DNA of 17,767 nt from Discostella pseudostelligera (lineage: Eukaryota > Bacillariophyta > Thalassiosirophyceae > Thalassiosirales > Thalassiosiraceae): the NCBI GenBank assembly GCA_036940085.1, contig JALLBK010001128.1:1-17767 (forward strand). The letters run 5' to 3'. This document shows positions 17,251-17,767 of this stretch, piece by piece. Within the stretch, counting starts at the first letter, position 1; every line of letters starts with the position of its first letter. The notes beneath the pieces were generated by a model. The model did no database searches. It was given only the letters and a program-made list of their open reading frames with translations, and was not told where the DNA came from. Position numbers and translations under genes: made by a program.

Positions 17251-17327
17251 CAAAGTGCCCACCCCCTTCCCGCCAACTATTTTCACCGCATACACCACCA
17301 AAATACCTCTCATCCCATCGTCACACC

Positions 17328-17414
17328 ATGGCCGCCGAACCTCTAGCGGCACCTCTCCATATTTCAGTAACCCCTTGGCTGATCGTCACCAAACTTGAGG
17401 AGAGTATAGTGTAA
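17328..17414 (+). CDS. Short ORF, possible first exon of an unknown gene
   Basis: ATG at 17328 in a good context (acaccATGg) opens 28 codons (MAAEPLAAPLHISVTPW...) ending in TAA at 17412-17414. An E2F-like TTCCCGCCAA lies 52 bp upstream (17267-17276), as in other promoters of this window. GTAACC after codon 13 could be a splice donor. I find no convincing continuation in the rest of the window and no known family. Confidence 0.25.
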   Translation: MAAEPLAAPLHISVTPWLIVTKLEESIV

Positions 17415-17767
17415 TGAGTCTAGAATGATCAGACGTCATATGGGCTCGAACAGAATTCATTTAGATGTGATATGTGGTCCGCCAGTGCAGAGGGTCGAAA
17501 ATCAAGGACCGGGCCGACACTGATGGTAATAGCATATCTTTCGGTGTAATACTAGCCTTTGGCGCTCAGCGGCTTGTGGAACCTTTCTACATTACATATA
17601 CGACAATTTGGTCACATGAAATGCAATAGAAACTGCTAAGAACATCATGTAATGAGGTGGCGAATATTTCCACCGAAATGATGCACCTCACCTCCTCCAA
17701 AAATCGTCGAATATTGGATGTTATGATAGGGATTTCATCCTCAAAGTCCGCCCTTTCACTCCTTATT
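17415..17767. other. Right end without a recognisable gene
   Basis: No gene can be supported. On the minus strand a frame is open from the window edge (17767) to a TAG at 17587-17589, about 59 codons (including DEIPIITSNIRRFLEE). This could be the 3' end of a gene or transposon entering from the right, but it matches nothing I know and may be chance. An imperfect inverted sequence surrounds GGACCGGGCCGACACTG at about 17500-17522. Confidence 0.3.

Noticed and set aside
1..17767. tRNA, rRNA or CRISPR features
   Set aside because: A few TTCGAAC-like strings (for example near 5705, 15132 and 17434) have no surrounding cloverleaf. No regularly spaced repeats with unique spacers and no rRNA-like blocks were seen.

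Overview
The window looks like nuclear DNA from a diatom, most likely a centric one; that placement is an inference. The support is as follows. Genes are protein-coding with short GT-AG introns (80-168 nt, written gtaagt/gtgagt...cag/tag). Two predicted plastid proteins start with a signal peptide followed by an Ala-Phe cleavage motif of the secondary red-plastid (ASAFAP) type. A gag fragment resembles those of diatom Copia-like elements. There is also a cyanobacterial-type (Sll0418-like) plastid quinone methyltransferase. No prokaryotic signals, rRNA, tRNA or CRISPR array were seen.

Layout, left to right. Positions 1-553 hold no recognisable gene. Positions 557-3455 are an apparently complete PIF/Harbinger DNA transposon with 26-bp terminal inverted repeats and a 3-bp TCA target duplication. 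Its transposase (minus strand) and putative companion ORF (plus strand) are both broken. A repeat-rich promoter at about 3460-3783 leads into a two-exon plastid MPBQ/MSBQ-type methyltransferase (3784-5036), followed by an orphan, internally shortened Copia-type gag fragment (5080-5616).

The five-exon minus-strand gene for the condensin ATPase SMC4 (10261-5782, 1379 aa) shares a 332-bp divergent promoter with a two-exon mitochondrial ribosomal protein bL28m (10594-11377). Next come an intronless, probably plastid PAP2-family lipid phosphatase (11834-12673) and a two-exon UDP-glucose 6-dehydrogenase (13102-14697). A two-exon minus-strand protein of unknown function (16028-14941) is convergent with the dehydrogenase and divergent from a decayed RWD plus DUF1115-type gene (16374-17129). 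The 3' end of that pseudogene is lost in a block of C-tract and TTGACCACCC repeats. The last 500 bp hold only weak coding signals.

Themes. Two genes concern plastid lipids or prenylquinones (methyltransferase, lipid phosphatase), and both have paired CACGTG sites upstream. E2F-like TTTGGCG(C/G) or TTCCCGCC motifs recur in four intergenic regions, including the one upstream of SMC4, a gene expected to be cell-cycle controlled. No obviously new multi-gene system was found. The best leads are the Harbinger element, the motif clusters, the RWD-DUF1115 pseudogene and the uncharacterised minus-strand protein.
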